Shown one piece after another: positions 47,169-60,300 of a stretch of DNA of 64,000 nucleotides (positions are counted from its first letter, which is position 1; each line of letters starts with the position of its first letter). A program made the translations under genes and the position numbers. Source of the DNA: Panorpa germanica (taxonomy: Eukaryota; Arthropoda; Insecta; Mecoptera; Panorpidae); NCBI GenBank assembly GCA_963678705.1, contig CAVMBN010000222.1, forward strand, positions 310,001 through 374,000, read 5' to 3'. The notes under the pieces are model-generated. The model had not been told where the DNA came from. It ran no database searches and was given only the letters and a program-made list of their open reading frames with translations.

Positions 47169-48359
47169 ATGGAGACATTCCATACTTATCTAAATTATGT
47201 AAAGGAATATAATGGAAACAATTCGCTGACGAATTTTGTAGAAGATTGCGAAGTGCTCATAGATAATTTTGCCATATTCCCCGGTAAAAATGAAGATAAA
47301 AAAGAAGCTATTAGGAATAACGGTCTATTGCTCTCAGCTATAAAAAGCAATATTATTGGAGACGCAGCAAGTTTAATAAAGAATAAACATATTAATACAT
47401 GGGAGAAATTAAAAACTATTTTAATAAATAGTTATACTAAAAACCGCAGCCATATCCCGGATACAACAACACTTAAACGAAAGCCTAATGAGAAAGTTAT
47501 TACTAATTACTTTAGATGTTTAGAATCACTTAACAACTTTAATGTTTTGAACACACTTCACAATAAAACATCTATAAATATGAGAGCACTGGCAAAAAAT
47601 CACGATTCCCTGATGGTGAGAGATTTCATAGAGGTGCTAAACGATCCCCTTTGATGTAAATTAAGACGACAAAATCCTAACACAATGGATGAGCTTCTAG
47701 AATTAATAATAGAATATATGACGAACCACGAAATCCATACTAACGAGGAATATAACCACCCTCACCAACAACAACTAAAGAACACACAAGATTTTCAATC
47801 AGAGTCGTCAACACAAAAACCGTGTGAAACAATAATCGAACAAACCATTGAGAATAAAGAAATAGACAATGTACGGACGGAACTACAAGAAGTAATCATA
47901 AACAACGAGAGTACAGAAATCAAAGTACAAAACCAAAATTCAGAAGAAAAACGGGACACAGAAACAAATGAAAATAAAAACGATATCAAATTACATAAAG
48001 AAATGGCGATCAATGTGCCCACAAATATTAAAATACAAAGCCAGAATAATTCAGAAGAAGTTCTGAATACAGATGAAAAGGAAAAAGAACTTGAAGACTT
48101 TACCAAAACAGAAGTAAAGAAAAAGACAATTGTTGAAGTAAAAATGAAGCAAAGAAAAGTAAGCGTCAAACAAAACACAGGAAATCAGCAAAATATGAAA
48201 CAAGAATCAGAGAATCAAAATTTACAACATTTCGAAATACAAAATCAACAAAATGTTAAGCAACAATCAAAAAATCCAAAGTTTCTAGATTTTAAAGTAA
48301 AAAATCTACAAAAAATCAAACAAGTAGCAGAAAAAAAAATATGCAATATTCTGAAGTAA
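47169..48359 (+). pseudogene. gag-like gene with one in-frame stop
   Basis: One frame runs 47169-48359 and is broken only by TGA at 47652-47654. The first 161 residues (METFHTYLNYVKEY, NSLTNFVEDCEVLIDNF, HINTWEKLKTILINSY) have the helical, Trp-containing character of Gypsy-group capsid. After the stop the same frame continues with MDELLELIIEYM and a long Asn/Gln/Lys/Glu-rich tail with repeats such as NLQHFEIQNQQNVKQQ. No zinc knuckle is present, as in errantiviral Gag. It would be the particle core protein. The stop and the following loss of pol make function unlikely. Confidence 0.6.
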
Positions 48360-49838
48360 AAAAATTACACAATATAAAGCAAGGAAAAGCAGGAAATAAT
48401 AATAATCAAAATTTTAAAATAAAAGAAAAAATTGAAAAAAAAAAAAGAAACAAAGCTAAATGCATACCAGAAATACAAGAAGATTCAGAAAAAGAGACAC
48501 ACACTTTGTGAATAGATGATCACAGAAAAGAAATAATTCGTGGACAGAAGATTAGAAATTCGGCACAACTAAAGCAACTATATGGAACCAAACGAAATAG
48601 AAATAATAACTTGATAAATAAATATATGACGAAATATCATGACGAATGAAAATAATAAAACATATATTGACTTAACTTGACAAAAAGTCTTCAATACTTT
48701 CCGAAAAATTAAAATTTCTACCCGAACCTTAACAATTCAAATACGCAACCGCAAGCAACCAAACCCACCGGACTATATAATATTTAACTCCGAAATTTAA
48801 AACTAAAAATAATAAAAACCCTAAAACGGACAACCACCTTAACAAAGAAAATAGAATGAACTATTAAAAGAATTATACAGAACAACCATATAAATAAATT
48901 ATTACAAATATTACGATAAACAATAGATTTACAAAACAAAACAGACAAAAAGAAAAGAAAATGATAAAACGAATTGAGAATCAGAAACAACCACCTTAAT
49001 GTAGAAAATCGCATAAACACTGGTTATCACCAGCAGTAAAACCCTATAATCATACAACAAACATAAAAACATACAAATTAAGCGACATCAAGTAATAACT
49101 ATTTCGATACAATCATCAACGCAGTTAAAATTATTAAAATTAATAAAAAGAGCAAATTATTTAAATTAAAATAAAGAAACGCATTAAACCCATTGTAATG
49201 ATAACACATATTAAACGTACAATAATTTAAAAGATAAACACCATCAGCAAATATAAAAATGAGCATAAAATAAAAATGATATAAGTATTAGATATCAAGA
49301 AACAAACGCAACGCACAAAGTAATTTACGAAAGATATACCCGTGTATTCTAATAAAATACGTGGAAACTCTCATTATCAATCGCCACACATGCAAGCAAT
49401 GCAAATACCATGATTTTAACGCCGCTAAATAACACAAAAACAACTGTGAGATCAAAATATAAGCGCATTCCACAAAACTAGAGTACACCGTATCATAAAA
49501 CATAAACATAAAACTTACCCAGTCAAATGTGCTAGTAGATGTAATGAAACCCTATACTCTAGTATAAAATGCTACATTAGCAAACTAAGTCAGCATTTCT
49601 AATTCAGCAACTATGATAATCCATGGAAACACATTGAACAACACAAAAATAAAATAGCAATGTTATGTGCATAAAGTTAAGGAAATAAATACAGACAGTA
49701 CAAGTTATTATCATGATTAAAGCTACTGTTAAAAATCCAAATGTAGACACAGTATATATAAATACTAACAAAAAACATGGCAATAGCGGAATAAAAACAT
49801 AGAACCTTTTTTAAGTAAAAGAACCACCAGAGTAATAA
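48360..49838 (+). pseudogene. Collapsed pol region with a decayed partial duplicate of integrase
   Basis: No protease (DSG/DTG), reverse transcriptase (YxDD) or RNase H motif is visible. At about 49310-49560 the sequence resembles the integrase region further downstream. Compare TTTACGAAAGATATAC with TTTGCGAAAGATATAC at 49884, ACCGCTAAATAA-like words, and GTAATGAAACCC..ATTCTAGTA-like words that match 50405-50440. I read this as a degraded, shortened second copy of the integrase segment. The remainder is AT-rich and unassignable. Confidence 0.4.
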
Positions 49839-51266
49839 TCAGAATCAGCAAGTAATGAAGTAATAGACGCCACATATAAATTAATTTGCGAAAGATATAC
49901 GTGGTCTAATCTACGAAAGGATGTCGAATATTTCATCAATAACAGCAGCACATGTAAAAAGTGCAAATATAACAGAAAACCAATTAGAGCACCGCTAAAT
50001 AATACCGAAACACCTGAGAGACCTTTTGAGAAATTACATATAGATACGTTTGGTATAGACAATACCTAATTCCTTACTATAATAGATGTATTTTCAAAAT
50101 ACACACAGGCATACAAAATCGCCAATAGGTCATCCACAGAAATTGCCGATAAACTAATAACATATTTCTCACACCACGGCATACCTAATCATATTACGAT
50201 GGATGGAGGAACTGAATTCTCAAATAATCTCATCAAAGAATTACTAGAATTACATAAAATTGAAATTCATATAACAACACAATACAGACACGAAAGTAAT
50301 TCTCCAATAGAACGGGCACATTCCACGATACTAGAACTATATCGTATAGTGAAACATAAACATGATCTTACACCCGAAACAATCATGAAATATGCTATTA
50401 TAGGATATAACGAAACCCCACATTCTAGTACAACATACAAACCTTTTGAAATAATAAATGGACACTTACAAACCAAGTCAGTATTGCTTATGGATTATGA
50501 TAAAACACTCATGGACTTATACACCCAAAATCATAAAACTAAAATCTCAACCTTATACTCAAAAATTAAAGAAATAAATGCAAATCGAAAAGAACATGTT
50601 ATTAATAAGAGAAATGCTACCGTTAAAGACCCAAACGTAAAACAAGGAGATATCGTATACCTCAACACTAAATCAAAACAGGGCAAAAGCCGATTAAAGA
50701 ACACAGGACCCTTTAAAGTACTAGAAGTGTCCGATACTTATATAACTAAAATAGAAGATCTAAAAAATAAAAAATTAAGAGAAACACATGTAGATAACCT
50801 AGTGAAAACCAAAATGAAAAACCCAACTTCAAACGAACTTAACGAAGAAGGAAGTAATGTACTATTCGAATGCACTACACTACCTGTAGATAACATAGGA
50901 AAAACCAAAATGAAAAACCCAACTCCAAGCGAGTTTAATGAGAAAGGAATTAACGTCTTATTCAAACACACTACACTACCTGTCGATAAATCTAAGACAG
51001 ATTATATTCTACACCTAGTTCACGACAAATTTAACCCCAGAGACGAAAAACCAAGATACTACAACGCATTCGCCAAGTTAATAGCAAAGGACACACCCAA
51101 TTTCGAATACATATTAAATAAAGCTAAAAAAACTAATAACCTCGTAGAAGGCCTATACAAAATCACGCGAGGCAGAACATTTGGACACACAATAAATCTT
51201 GTCTGCAATCAACAAAACTGCCTTGACAAACTTGCCAAATTTCTAAAAGAATTTGAAAATTCATAA
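49839..51266 (+). pseudogene. Gypsy-group integrase with unusual C-terminal extension, one stop
   Basis: The frame is open 49839-51266 except TAA at 50067-50069. It shows the end of the zinc-binding domain (CKKC), the first catalytic Asp in KLHIDTFGID, the second in HITMDGGTEFSNN, and the Glu 35 residues later in SPIERAHSTI. The GPF/Y-type domain (NTGPFKVLEVSDTYITKI, LRETHVDNLVK) follows. Next a segment of about 34 residues is tandemly duplicated (KTKMKNPT...NVLFECTTLPVD, then KTKMKNPT...NVLFKHTTLPVD). A tail of about 90 residues with DYILHLVHDKFNPRD and CNQQNCLDKLAKFL matches nothing I know. The role is cDNA integration; the stop makes this copy doubtful. Confidence 0.75.
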
Positions 51267-51544
51267 ACCGAATGAATAATACGAATGCCCCCTATAGCAC
51301 AAGGACTTTTTAATAGAACAAAAGAAGAGGTCCTAGAAGTATTTAAACGACATGGGCCTACAAAGCACAAATACATCATGCACTCAAATCCCGAAATACA
51401 AATGAATTATTTATTTATTAATTAATTATAAATAAATATATTAAAATACAATCAACTACTAAGAAATCCTGACTGTTGCAGGATCATTACTGCAATCAAC
51501 ACCTGCGATATTAATTAATGCCGAATTATTAAAATCACTGACAT

Positions 51545-52531
51545 AACATTCGCTAAACTAAAGACGCTTAGTGGTTCAATCCTGGAACCTGATCACCTAT
51601 TAGCAGAATTACAAGCAATAAAGGAACATGTTGATACAACCAATAAAATTTCAACAATCAACAATATGAAACTATTAGCAAAGTCAAAGCATACACCAAT
51701 AAAAACCTAATCATATTTGTAATAAATATACCACTAGTAAACCCTAATATAAACTATATCCAATCCCCATACCTTATAACAATAAATTCCAAATGATTAT
51801 TCCCAGAACCCAATACACCATTGTGAATGAGTATAAACATGTAGATTTTAATGCACCCTGCAAAGAAATATATAACAATCAATTCCTATGCAAGCTTAGC
51901 GAACCACTCAACATCGAGGAAACCACCTGCGAGATAGAAATAATTCAAAACCAGCCAACCAGCAAATGTCAACCCTTAGTGATTTCTCTAACCGGCATCA
52001 AGATCCAGAACATCGAATTCAACACCTGGATGTTAATCACAAATGATGAAACCAGTGGCACCTTAACATGCAACAGCCAGCGTGACATACGTCTACAAGA
52101 AACATATAATACACCTTGCACGAGATTGTCAATTTTCTGTTTCAGATAATACTCTTCAATACATAGATATAGAAAAGAAAGTCGAAGCTTGGAACACCAT
52201 TTTCCTGCCAAAAATACCAGAGATCCAAAACAAACACCTAAACAACTCTACCGTGACCAACCTAAAACACCTGGACCTGGGCAACGTAGACAAGCTACAG
52301 ACCACCCTAGCCCTACTACCTGAAGACTTCGATGACAGAAGAATCTCAGACCATGTTCACATAATTAATTATACATTATTACCTATATTATTCATAATAA
52401 TTACTATTGTAGTATATAAGATAATCAAATATTTTAGAAAAATAAAAATAATAAAAAATGAAAATGCACAAGAAATAGATAGCAAAAATATTGAAGAGTT
52501 GCAAAAACCTTTTGCTACATTTGAAGCATAA
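51545..52531 (+). pseudogene. Envelope-like remnant (errantiviral env, F-protein-like), broken
   Basis: Three separate frames contribute. An N-side piece near 51545-51710 has HLLAELQAIKEH-type helix. A Cys-rich ectodomain frame covers 51793-52149. A C-side frame covers 52082-52531, with a predicted membrane span at residues about 95-118 (rich in Ile, Leu, Val) and a charged cytoplasmic tail. Stops and at least one frameshift (in the 52082-52149 overlap) divide them. The N-terminal part with cleavage site and fusion peptide is not recognisable. In the family this is the glycoprotein related to baculovirus F. Here it is a non-functional relic. Confidence 0.6.
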
Positions 52532-52541
52532 GATTTTATCT

Positions 52542-52552
52542 CAGAGGGGAGG
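52542..52552 (+). promoter_or_regulatory. Polypurine tract
   Basis: AGAGGGGAGG sits directly before the 3' LTR, where plus-strand DNA priming takes place. Confidence 0.8.
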
Positions 52553-52896
52553 TGTTATAACACACATTCCATACGACACAAACTAACAATGTCTCTTTAG
52601 TATCTTTGCTGACCATGCACTCTAGAGATAATAAAATAGTATATAAGTATTATGTTAATCTTAATCTAATTAGTTCATGTATAAACTGCATCGCGCAGTT
52701 AGTAATTGGCTCACCTCTTTTTGAGTTCAAGTTCATGTATAATCTGCATCGCGCAGATAGTAATTAGCTGGCTCACCATTTGAGACTAGGCATAAGCTGC
52801 ATCGCACAGTGAATATTAGTCCAAATAAATATTATTTAAGTAAAATTAAAATAAATTGTTTTTTTTATTAAAGTCTAAATTACTCAAACTTTTATT
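52553..52896 (+). repeat. 3' LTR (344 bp)
   Basis: Same length as the 5' LTR. Visible differences include CATTCCATACG for CATTCCTTACG, TCTCTTTAGT for TCTCTTCAGT and CTTTTATT for CTTTAATT at the end. ATAT follows as the target duplication. Confidence 0.9.
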
Positions 52897-52900
52897 ATAT

Positions 52901-53599
52901 ACAACATGTCCCAAAATTCACCGATAAGCTGGCACCAAAGGGTTGACCTGCTCATGACTACTCAAGAAATGTATCTCATTTTCTTTTGAATTAACAAAAG
53001 AATTTAAATCTAAATCTTAAAACTAAAATTTAAATCTTTCGTAAATTGAAACCTTAAGATGTTTTTAACCACCATGACCACAACTTTTAAATTATTTCTG
53101 ATTTTGTTTTTGTATCGGCAACCTAAGAAAACCCAAAATGCCTGTGGTTTTCACACAAAAATCAATCCAAATTATTTCTTTCCCTAATATTTTTAGAGAT
53201 TTTAACTTTCAGTCCACTTTATTTCATCCTGGTGTAAAAAAAAGTATAAACACTACTATGGAAAGTTTTTTGAAAAATTTAAAATATTAATATAATACTC
53301 CAGGAAAACAAGCAATATAAAGAAATAATGCATTTTATTTCTAAACAAAAACCAAATATCTTAAATTGTTGTTTTCGATAGTTATCACTTTTACAATACC
53401 CAAAATAGGTTTTTTTTTGTTGAATGAATTAAAACAAATGGTACAACCAATTTTTTATTTATTTTATCTTTTTTCTCTCTTTGCACAAATATCCCATTAA
53501 AAAGTGAGCAGGACATTGAAGCAGCTGTATAATACTTTAATGCTTTAATTAAAGCAGCATCCTAGGAATCAATCCCAATGCACCCGAGTGAAGAGCAAA
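52901..53599. other. AT-rich spacer
   Basis: Nothing coding and no repeat recognised. Confidence 0.4.
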
Positions 53600-55180
53600 G
53601 ATTAACGTTCTCTATATCTATAATGGAGAAGGTAGCTGAGAAAAGACGACTTCGGAAACTTTGGTAATCTAATAAATGCTTTCGTCTCAAAAACCGTCTA
53701 AATAGAGCCATAAAAGAACTTAAAAATCTACTTGTATAGCTGAAAATAACCACAGCGCTCAAAAATATCTGAAACATCTTAATACTTCGGCAGATAGTGA
53801 GTATTACGTGTATCAAAAAATAAAGAAAACCAAAAGCAGAAGTTGGGCAAGAAAATGCGAAGATAAGGCTAATACTTTCGCTGAGCACCTGCAACAAGTT
53901 TTTACTCCTCATCCGTATGAAAGGTCAGTAGAGCATCTAAATGAGGTTCTGAGTGCATTAAGAGCTGAGACCACATATAAGCCAGAATATCTATCAGCAC
54001 ATAAGCCAATTAAAAAATTTAATATTTCCGAGGTCACTGAAGCAATTAAGAATCTGAATGGTAAAAAGGCCACTGGCTGGAAAATACTAATAGAACTACC
54101 TGAGATTGGAATTAAATTCCTTACACAAATTTTTATTGAAATCATCAAAATTAGTTTTATTCGCGCTCAATGGAAGGTGGCGTAAGTCGTAATGATTCTT
54201 AAAAGGAATAAAACTGCAGAAGAAACGAAATAATATAGGCCTATCAGTCTTTTTTAGATAACAGCAACGATGTTCGAATTACTGTTGCTTTCAAGGATGC
54301 TTCCGGATATAGCAGAAAACAACATAATTCCAGATCACCAATTTGGCTTCAGGTATAAACATGGAACTATTGAGCATGTTCACAGCTCAGATAGTCAATA
54401 AAAATTATCAGACTTTAGAAAGGAAAGAGTTTTAGTCAGTAGCATTTTTCGATATCTCGCAGGCATTTGACCATGTTGGCATGAAGGACTTCTTTGTAAA
54501 ATTACACAAAATTAAACTTTCCACCTACTATAGTATACTAATTCATATACTGAAAACGGTTACTTTATGGTTAAATATGAGGATGCAATAACAAACATTT
54601 GACGGATTCAGGCTGGAGTACCGCAGGATATCGTATTGGGGCCTATATTATATCTATTCTACACAGCAGGCTTACCTATGGAAAGATCAGTTATGACGGG
54701 AACTTTTGCTGACAATACAGCAATCTTTGCGTCGCATAATGATCCAGCCTCGACTATGCTACAGAAAAATCTGGACAAACTTTTTTCATGGAAGGAGGAC
54801 TGGAGAATCAAGTCTAGGGAATCAAAGTCAATACATGTCACGTTCACACCTAGACAGGCAAACTGTCTAAGTAAGAAGCACATATTTACAAAAAGATAGA
54901 AAGCTGATAGGACGTAAGTCACAATTGAGCACTAGAAACAAACTCCTGTTCTACAAATCCATACTTAAACCGGTATGGTCATAAAGTATCCAACTATAGG
55001 GTAAATGCACCATGGTTTGTACCTAAAAACATAATACATCGTGATCAAGATATACCCACAGTTAATGAAGAAATAGTGCTCAGAATCATAGCAAACACTT
55101 GAACATCCAAACATTATGGCCAGCTGTTTAATGTCAAATAATTCGGTAGTAGGCAGACTAAAAGAGAAAGTACCTTAAGA
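53600..55180 (+). pseudogene. Jockey-like non-LTR retrotransposon ORF2 relic
   Basis: Plus frames give, in order: a linker (KVAEKRRLRKLW, LNRAIKELKNLL); 53808-54185 with WARKCEDKANTFAEHLQQVF and PIKKFNISEVTEAIKNLNGK; then RT pieces YRPISLF, ENNIIPDHQFGFR and a broken FDISQAF. Next are GVPQDIVLGPILYLFYTA and TFADNTAIFASH at 54600-54740 (the YADD/FADD motif is changed to FADN), and a tail with RKSQLSTRNKLLFYKSILKP to about 55000 and NAPWFV. At least six stops or shifts occur. The endonuclease is missing upstream, as in a 5'-truncated copy. It is dead. Confidence 0.8.
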
Positions 55181-55783
55181 CTTTTTAACCAACAAAACAA
55201 AATCTAGGATCTATTAAATTTGAGGGATGACTCGATGGGCACATCCCGCGTAAGACACTTTATTTACAAACCTATCACTATGAATGTCCTCTAAGCAGGA
55301 GAGATTGTAATAATCTTTAGTAAAAAAAAACACACACACCTATTTAAAGAGCAGAAATGTGCTGACATCAAGACAGTATTAACACTTAAGTTGTGCCAAT
55401 TTATATAAATTTGTATATTTCTGTTATTCTGCGTTAAACGTTAAATTGACACTAACTGATGTTTGATAATAACATTACAAGAAAAAGTATCTAGCTTAAA
55501 AAATTCATATTGTTAGTTAGCGATAAACAAACCAAAAATCAGCGATAAATAGAATTAATGTGGAATAGAATTAATTATATTTAATTGAATGAAACAGTCG
55601 AGTTTCAGATCTCTTAGCGAGTAGTTGTATTTTTACGCACAGAGGTTTTATTAAATTATCTATTTTCGGAATAAATTATTTAGATTTGTTTTGTTTCAGT
55701 TGTTATTCTTTCAGTTCTTTGATAAGATTTAATTAATAGAGAGTGTATTAAATAAATTTGTTTGGTATTGGTTTCAAATAAAC
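55181..55783. other. Spacer and possible 5' UTR of the next element
   Basis: AT-rich, no motif. Part should be the 5' UTR of the Jockey-like element whose ORF1 starts at 55784; its 5' boundary cannot be placed. Confidence 0.35.
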
Positions 55784-57199
55784 ATGTTCGGGCCTGAGGC
55801 CCAAGTGACCACCACAATGAACGCTAATTCAGTGACGGACAGTGATGTAAATATAACATATTCAAATGATAAACAAAAATTAATAAACTTGTACAATACA
55901 GAGTACAGCAACAATACGTACAAGGTCATGATAACAAAAAATATAAACAATGAAATACACAACAATTTCAGTACTCTAAAATTAGGACAATTATTATGCA
56001 AAATAAGCGATAAAAAAGGCATCATAGAAATAAAAAAGATTGGAAAAAATAAAATCATTGTGCAATGCGATACAGCGAGTCTTACTAACAAAATAGTATT
56101 GGATGAATCCCTGAAAAAACACAATTATGAAGCATATATACCATATTTCTGGACATATAAAATTGCTATAATGGAAGGCGTAGACTTAGAATATACTGAT
56201 GAAGAAATTCTTTTGAATCTTGAATGTGCTCCATATAGAATAAAAAAGGTGCAGAGATTAAATAGAAAATCTTTTGAAGAAAATACTGTAAAATATGTTC
56301 CAAGTACTACAGTTAAAATATTTTTTGATGGTCTGGATTTGCCTGCTTTCGTATTTCTTTGGAGGGTAAGAAAAGCATGTTTACCTTATATTCTACCATC
56401 TATTCAATGCTATAATTGTTTAAAGTACGGACATCCATCTAAACACTGTAGATCAAAAAATACAGTTTGCAAATACTGTGAAAGCAATGAATATAAAGAG
56501 TCTGATTGTAAGAAGGAAGAATATATCTGTATTAATTGCAAAGGACCACATGAAGCTACTAATAAAATCTGTCCTGAAACAGAAAAACAGGTTAAAATTA
56601 AAGAAATAATTGCGGAACATAATTTAAGTTTTCAGGAAGCCAAAATATAAATAGGTGATAATGACAATAGAGACAGCCTATTCTCAGTCAGAACACAAAA
56701 TAGATTTGAACTTTCTAATAATTACAAATATACTTTTCCTACAATCAACAATGACAATAATTCACAATATCACATACCACTATACAAGCCTAAACCTCTA
56801 ACAAAAAGAAATAATAAATTAGAAAAAACGAAATCATTTAGTATTCCAGTTATCAAACAAAATAAAAGAATTGATCCTGTCAATAAAACACCAATTATAA
56901 AAAATTTATCCACTCCTACATACCAGAAGAAAAGAAGAATAGAGGCAAAAGAAAGAATGAACGAAAATGATATTTGGGATAATATAGAAATTTTAAAACA
57001 AAACCTTAAATCAATAGAAGAAAAAGCGGAAATGATAAAACAAAATGACATGGTAAACTTAAAGAAAGTCAATCAATTAGATAAAGGTAATTCTTATAAT
57101 ATTGCTTCTACATCTACATACAGAAGAAAACAAAATATTACTGAAGATGGATATAACCTGAGAAGTCGTAGTCAAACAAGAATCAACAAAACAGATTAG
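55784..57199 (+). pseudogene. Jockey-like ORF1 (gag-like, zinc knuckles), one in-frame stop
   Basis: A single frame of about 471 codons is interrupted only by TAA at 56648-56650. Residues about 90-200 (RIKKVQRLNRKSFEENTVKY, STTVKIFFDGLDLPAFVFLW) look like the RRM-like/PRE-C2HC domain of Jockey-clade ORF1. Residues about 209-270 hold three Cys-rich knuckles: CYNCLKYGHPSKHC is canonical, CKYCESNEYKESDC lacks the His, and CINCKGPHEATNKIC has the usual third-knuckle spacing. After the stop, a basic Asn-rich tail ends in a helix (NDIWDNIEILKQNLKSIEE) and RSRSQTRIN. ORF1 proteins bind element RNA. Start at the first ATG, 155 bases before the knuckle-domain frame shows any earlier stop-free Met alternative. 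Confidence 0.75.
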
Positions 57200-57353
57200 A
57201 ATTATTTATTAATATCGACAAATAATATATATATATTAATTATAAAATTATTAAAATCAATAGTGTTTATTTAAGTGAGTAAATAAATAAAACTTTAAAA
57301 CATAACACATAAACTTTATAATAAAAACAAAATTTTAAATCATTTATTTAATT
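57200..57353 (+). other. Inter-ORF spacer of the Jockey-like element
   Basis: 154 AT-rich bases separate ORF1 and ORF2, with no coding overlap. Confidence 0.6.
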
Positions 57354-60300
57354 ATGTATAACATTATTCAATGGAACTGCAGAGGAGTCAGGCTCATTAA
57401 GGAGGAGCTACAACACATGTTTCAGAAAAATAATGTGCACATATGTATATTATCAGAAACCTTCCTGACAAATAATTACAATTTTAACATCAAAGGATAC
57501 TTTATTGAAAGAGAAGATAGTATCCAGCTAACAGATCATAACCCACATGGAGGTGTAGCAATTTTAATACATAAATCCGTAAAATACAAAAAATGTATAA
57601 TAAATAACCCATTTAACTCAGTAGAAATTGCAAAAATAACAATAAAACTTAACAGAATTGAAGAAATATGTATATTATCCATTTATGCTAAACCAAATCA
57701 CAAAATATCTAATTTAAACTGGACGCATATAAATCAACAAATATCTTTACCTGTGATATTTGCTGGAGATTTTAATGCCACACATCTCGCCTGGGGTATA
57801 AATTGTCCAGGAAGTTTTTACGAAGGCAATGAACTATATCAATTCATAGAAAACGAAAACCTTCTGGTACTAAATGACCACAAACCAACAAGGGTTAGCA
57901 ATCCTAGGACTAGGGACAGTATATTGGATCTAACGATTGTATCTTCAACATTAAACCAACAAATTACTTCGTGGCAAGTTCTGGCAGATAGCTTAGGTAG
58001 TGATCACTACCCAATTTTTTTCTCTCTGAATGACAATAATATAGACCGGTACCCTACATCAGAATATTTAACGAGAAGAAAATTCCGAAAAGCAGATTGG
58101 GAGAAATATGGTCTTGAAATAGAAAGCAGAATTTCAAACCTTAACACAAATGGAATCACAAGTAATCCCCAAGATGTTGAAAACAAATACAAACAATTTA
58201 GAGATTTTATCAATGATTTGGCAAACATACATATTCCATCTACCAGATTGTATATTATAACTCCTAATAAAATAAAACCGCCTTGGTGGGACACAGAATG
58301 CAATAAAATGATAGCTCAAAGAAAATTAGCAATAACTATTTTTAATAAAAACATGACAATAGCGAATTATTTAAATTATAAAAAACATCAAGCTAAAACC
58401 AGACGATATTTTAGAGCCAAGAAAAAAAAATAGAATGGCAGGATTTCTGCGAGAATTTAAACCCAAACACAACAACCAACATTGTTTGGAATAATAAAAT
58501 AAAAATTAACAATAAAAGCTATAGTACTAAAAGGATAAGTGATAATGAAAATTTAATAGAAGAATTCATTAATAAAAAATTTCCACAGAACAACAACTTA
58601 AATATTACCACCACCATCACCATAAAAAATAATTTCTTAGATAATAACATAAATATAAATGAAGTAAATTTCGCGTTAAACCATAATAAAAACAGTAGCA
58701 CAGGATTTGATAGAATAAATTACAAAATGATACAAAACTTACCTGACAATGCAATAAATCATCTTACACAAATATATAATCTCTCAATAAACACTGCTGA
58801 TATACCATTAGACTGGAAAAAACATATCGTGGTTCCTATATTAAAACCAGGAAAAGATCCAAACAAAGAAGAATCATTCAGACCAATTACTTTACTATCA
58901 TGTAAGGGCAAAACTATGGAATCAATCATCAAAAACAGATTGGAATGGTATCTCGAACATCATAAAAGATTACCTGAGTTACAATTTGCTTTTAGAAAAA
59001 CAAGAAGTACGCAGCATAACTTAAACATATTGAATATCGATATTCAAAAATCATATAGTAAAAATCATTATATGATAGCTGCCTTCATTGACATTGAAGC
59101 TGCTTATGACAATGTTAATCTTAAAATATTAAAAGAAAACTTAGAAAACATAGGTATATCTCCCAAAATATCCAACTGGATTATAAACTACTTCCAAAAT
59201 AGAGAAATAACAGTTAGATACAATAATAAGTTAACTGGTCCTATTCTATGTAATCACGGAATTCCACAAGGCTCAATATTATCTCCGCTATTATTTAACA
59301 AATACACAGAAAATTTAACAACACTATCAGATAACAACACAACAGTACTGATGTATGCAGATGACATGGTTATTTATAGTATGGGTCATACGCAAGATAT
59401 AGCTCAAAACAGATTACAAATAAAATTAAGAAAACTAGATACTTTACTAAAGGAAATCAAATTAAATATATCGTCAGAAAAAAGTAAAATAGTTATATTT
59501 ACAAAGCATAGAATAAACTGCAGTCCAAAAATAACCATCGGAAATAAGAATATAACTGTTAGTTCAAACACCAAATTTCTGGGTATATTTTTGATACGAA
59601 AAGCACATGGGCGAAAGAAATTTCACATATTATTAACAAATGTCAAAAAGGCTTAAACTTGATGCGATGTATAGCAGGATACAAATGGGGCGCACACCCA
59701 ACAACCTTAATAAAAATATATAAAGCTATTGTTAGACCGCATATTGACTATTCTAGAACTATGATCGGCACCGCAAATAACTTAAGATTAAAAAAAATTA
59801 AAATTATACAAAACAAATGTTTAAGAATAATATTAGGTGCAATGGTTTCAACACCAATCCAAATCCTCAACTATCAAACTAATATACCTCTGGTAAACAT
59901 CAGAATACAACAAATATCAGACAGTTTCTTCTGTTAAATCAGACATAACCCATGTGACCCCTTAAATACAAGATTATCTAAACTATATGTTCTTTCTAAT
60001 AAACCATATTGGACAAATCGTAAAAAACCGGCACTTTTAACTAGTTTTGATAGATATAATAACTTAAACTTAGAGGTACATAACATTATACCTTTTTTCA
60101 AAGTTCCTTTAGAAATAAGCATGACAACAATATATACAGAAATAAATTTGTTCAAGAAGAATGAAAGTAATGAAATAACTTATCAAAAATATATGGAATA
60201 TATAACAAAAGATGATATAAACTGTAGTATATGGTTTACCGATAGTTCATTCGAAAAAACTCTAAAACTGGAGGAATTGGCATTTACAATCATAATACAG

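Larger units (their letters stand above)
46137..52896 (+). mobile_element. Errantivirus-like (Gypsy-group) LTR retroelement, 6.76 kb, defective
   Basis: Two 344-bp LTRs are flanked by a 4-bp duplication (ATAT at 46133-46136 and 52897-52900). The element contains a primer site, leader, gag, integrase, envelope remnant and a purine tract. That set is the layout of insect errantiviruses in the Gypsy group. The stretch 48360-49838, where protease, reverse transcriptase and RNase H should lie, has no recognisable motif and is too short. The copy is non-autonomous, with stops in gag and integrase and shifts in env. By eye the LTRs differ at about a dozen sites (roughly 97% identity), so insertion was not very recent. 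Confidence 0.8.
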
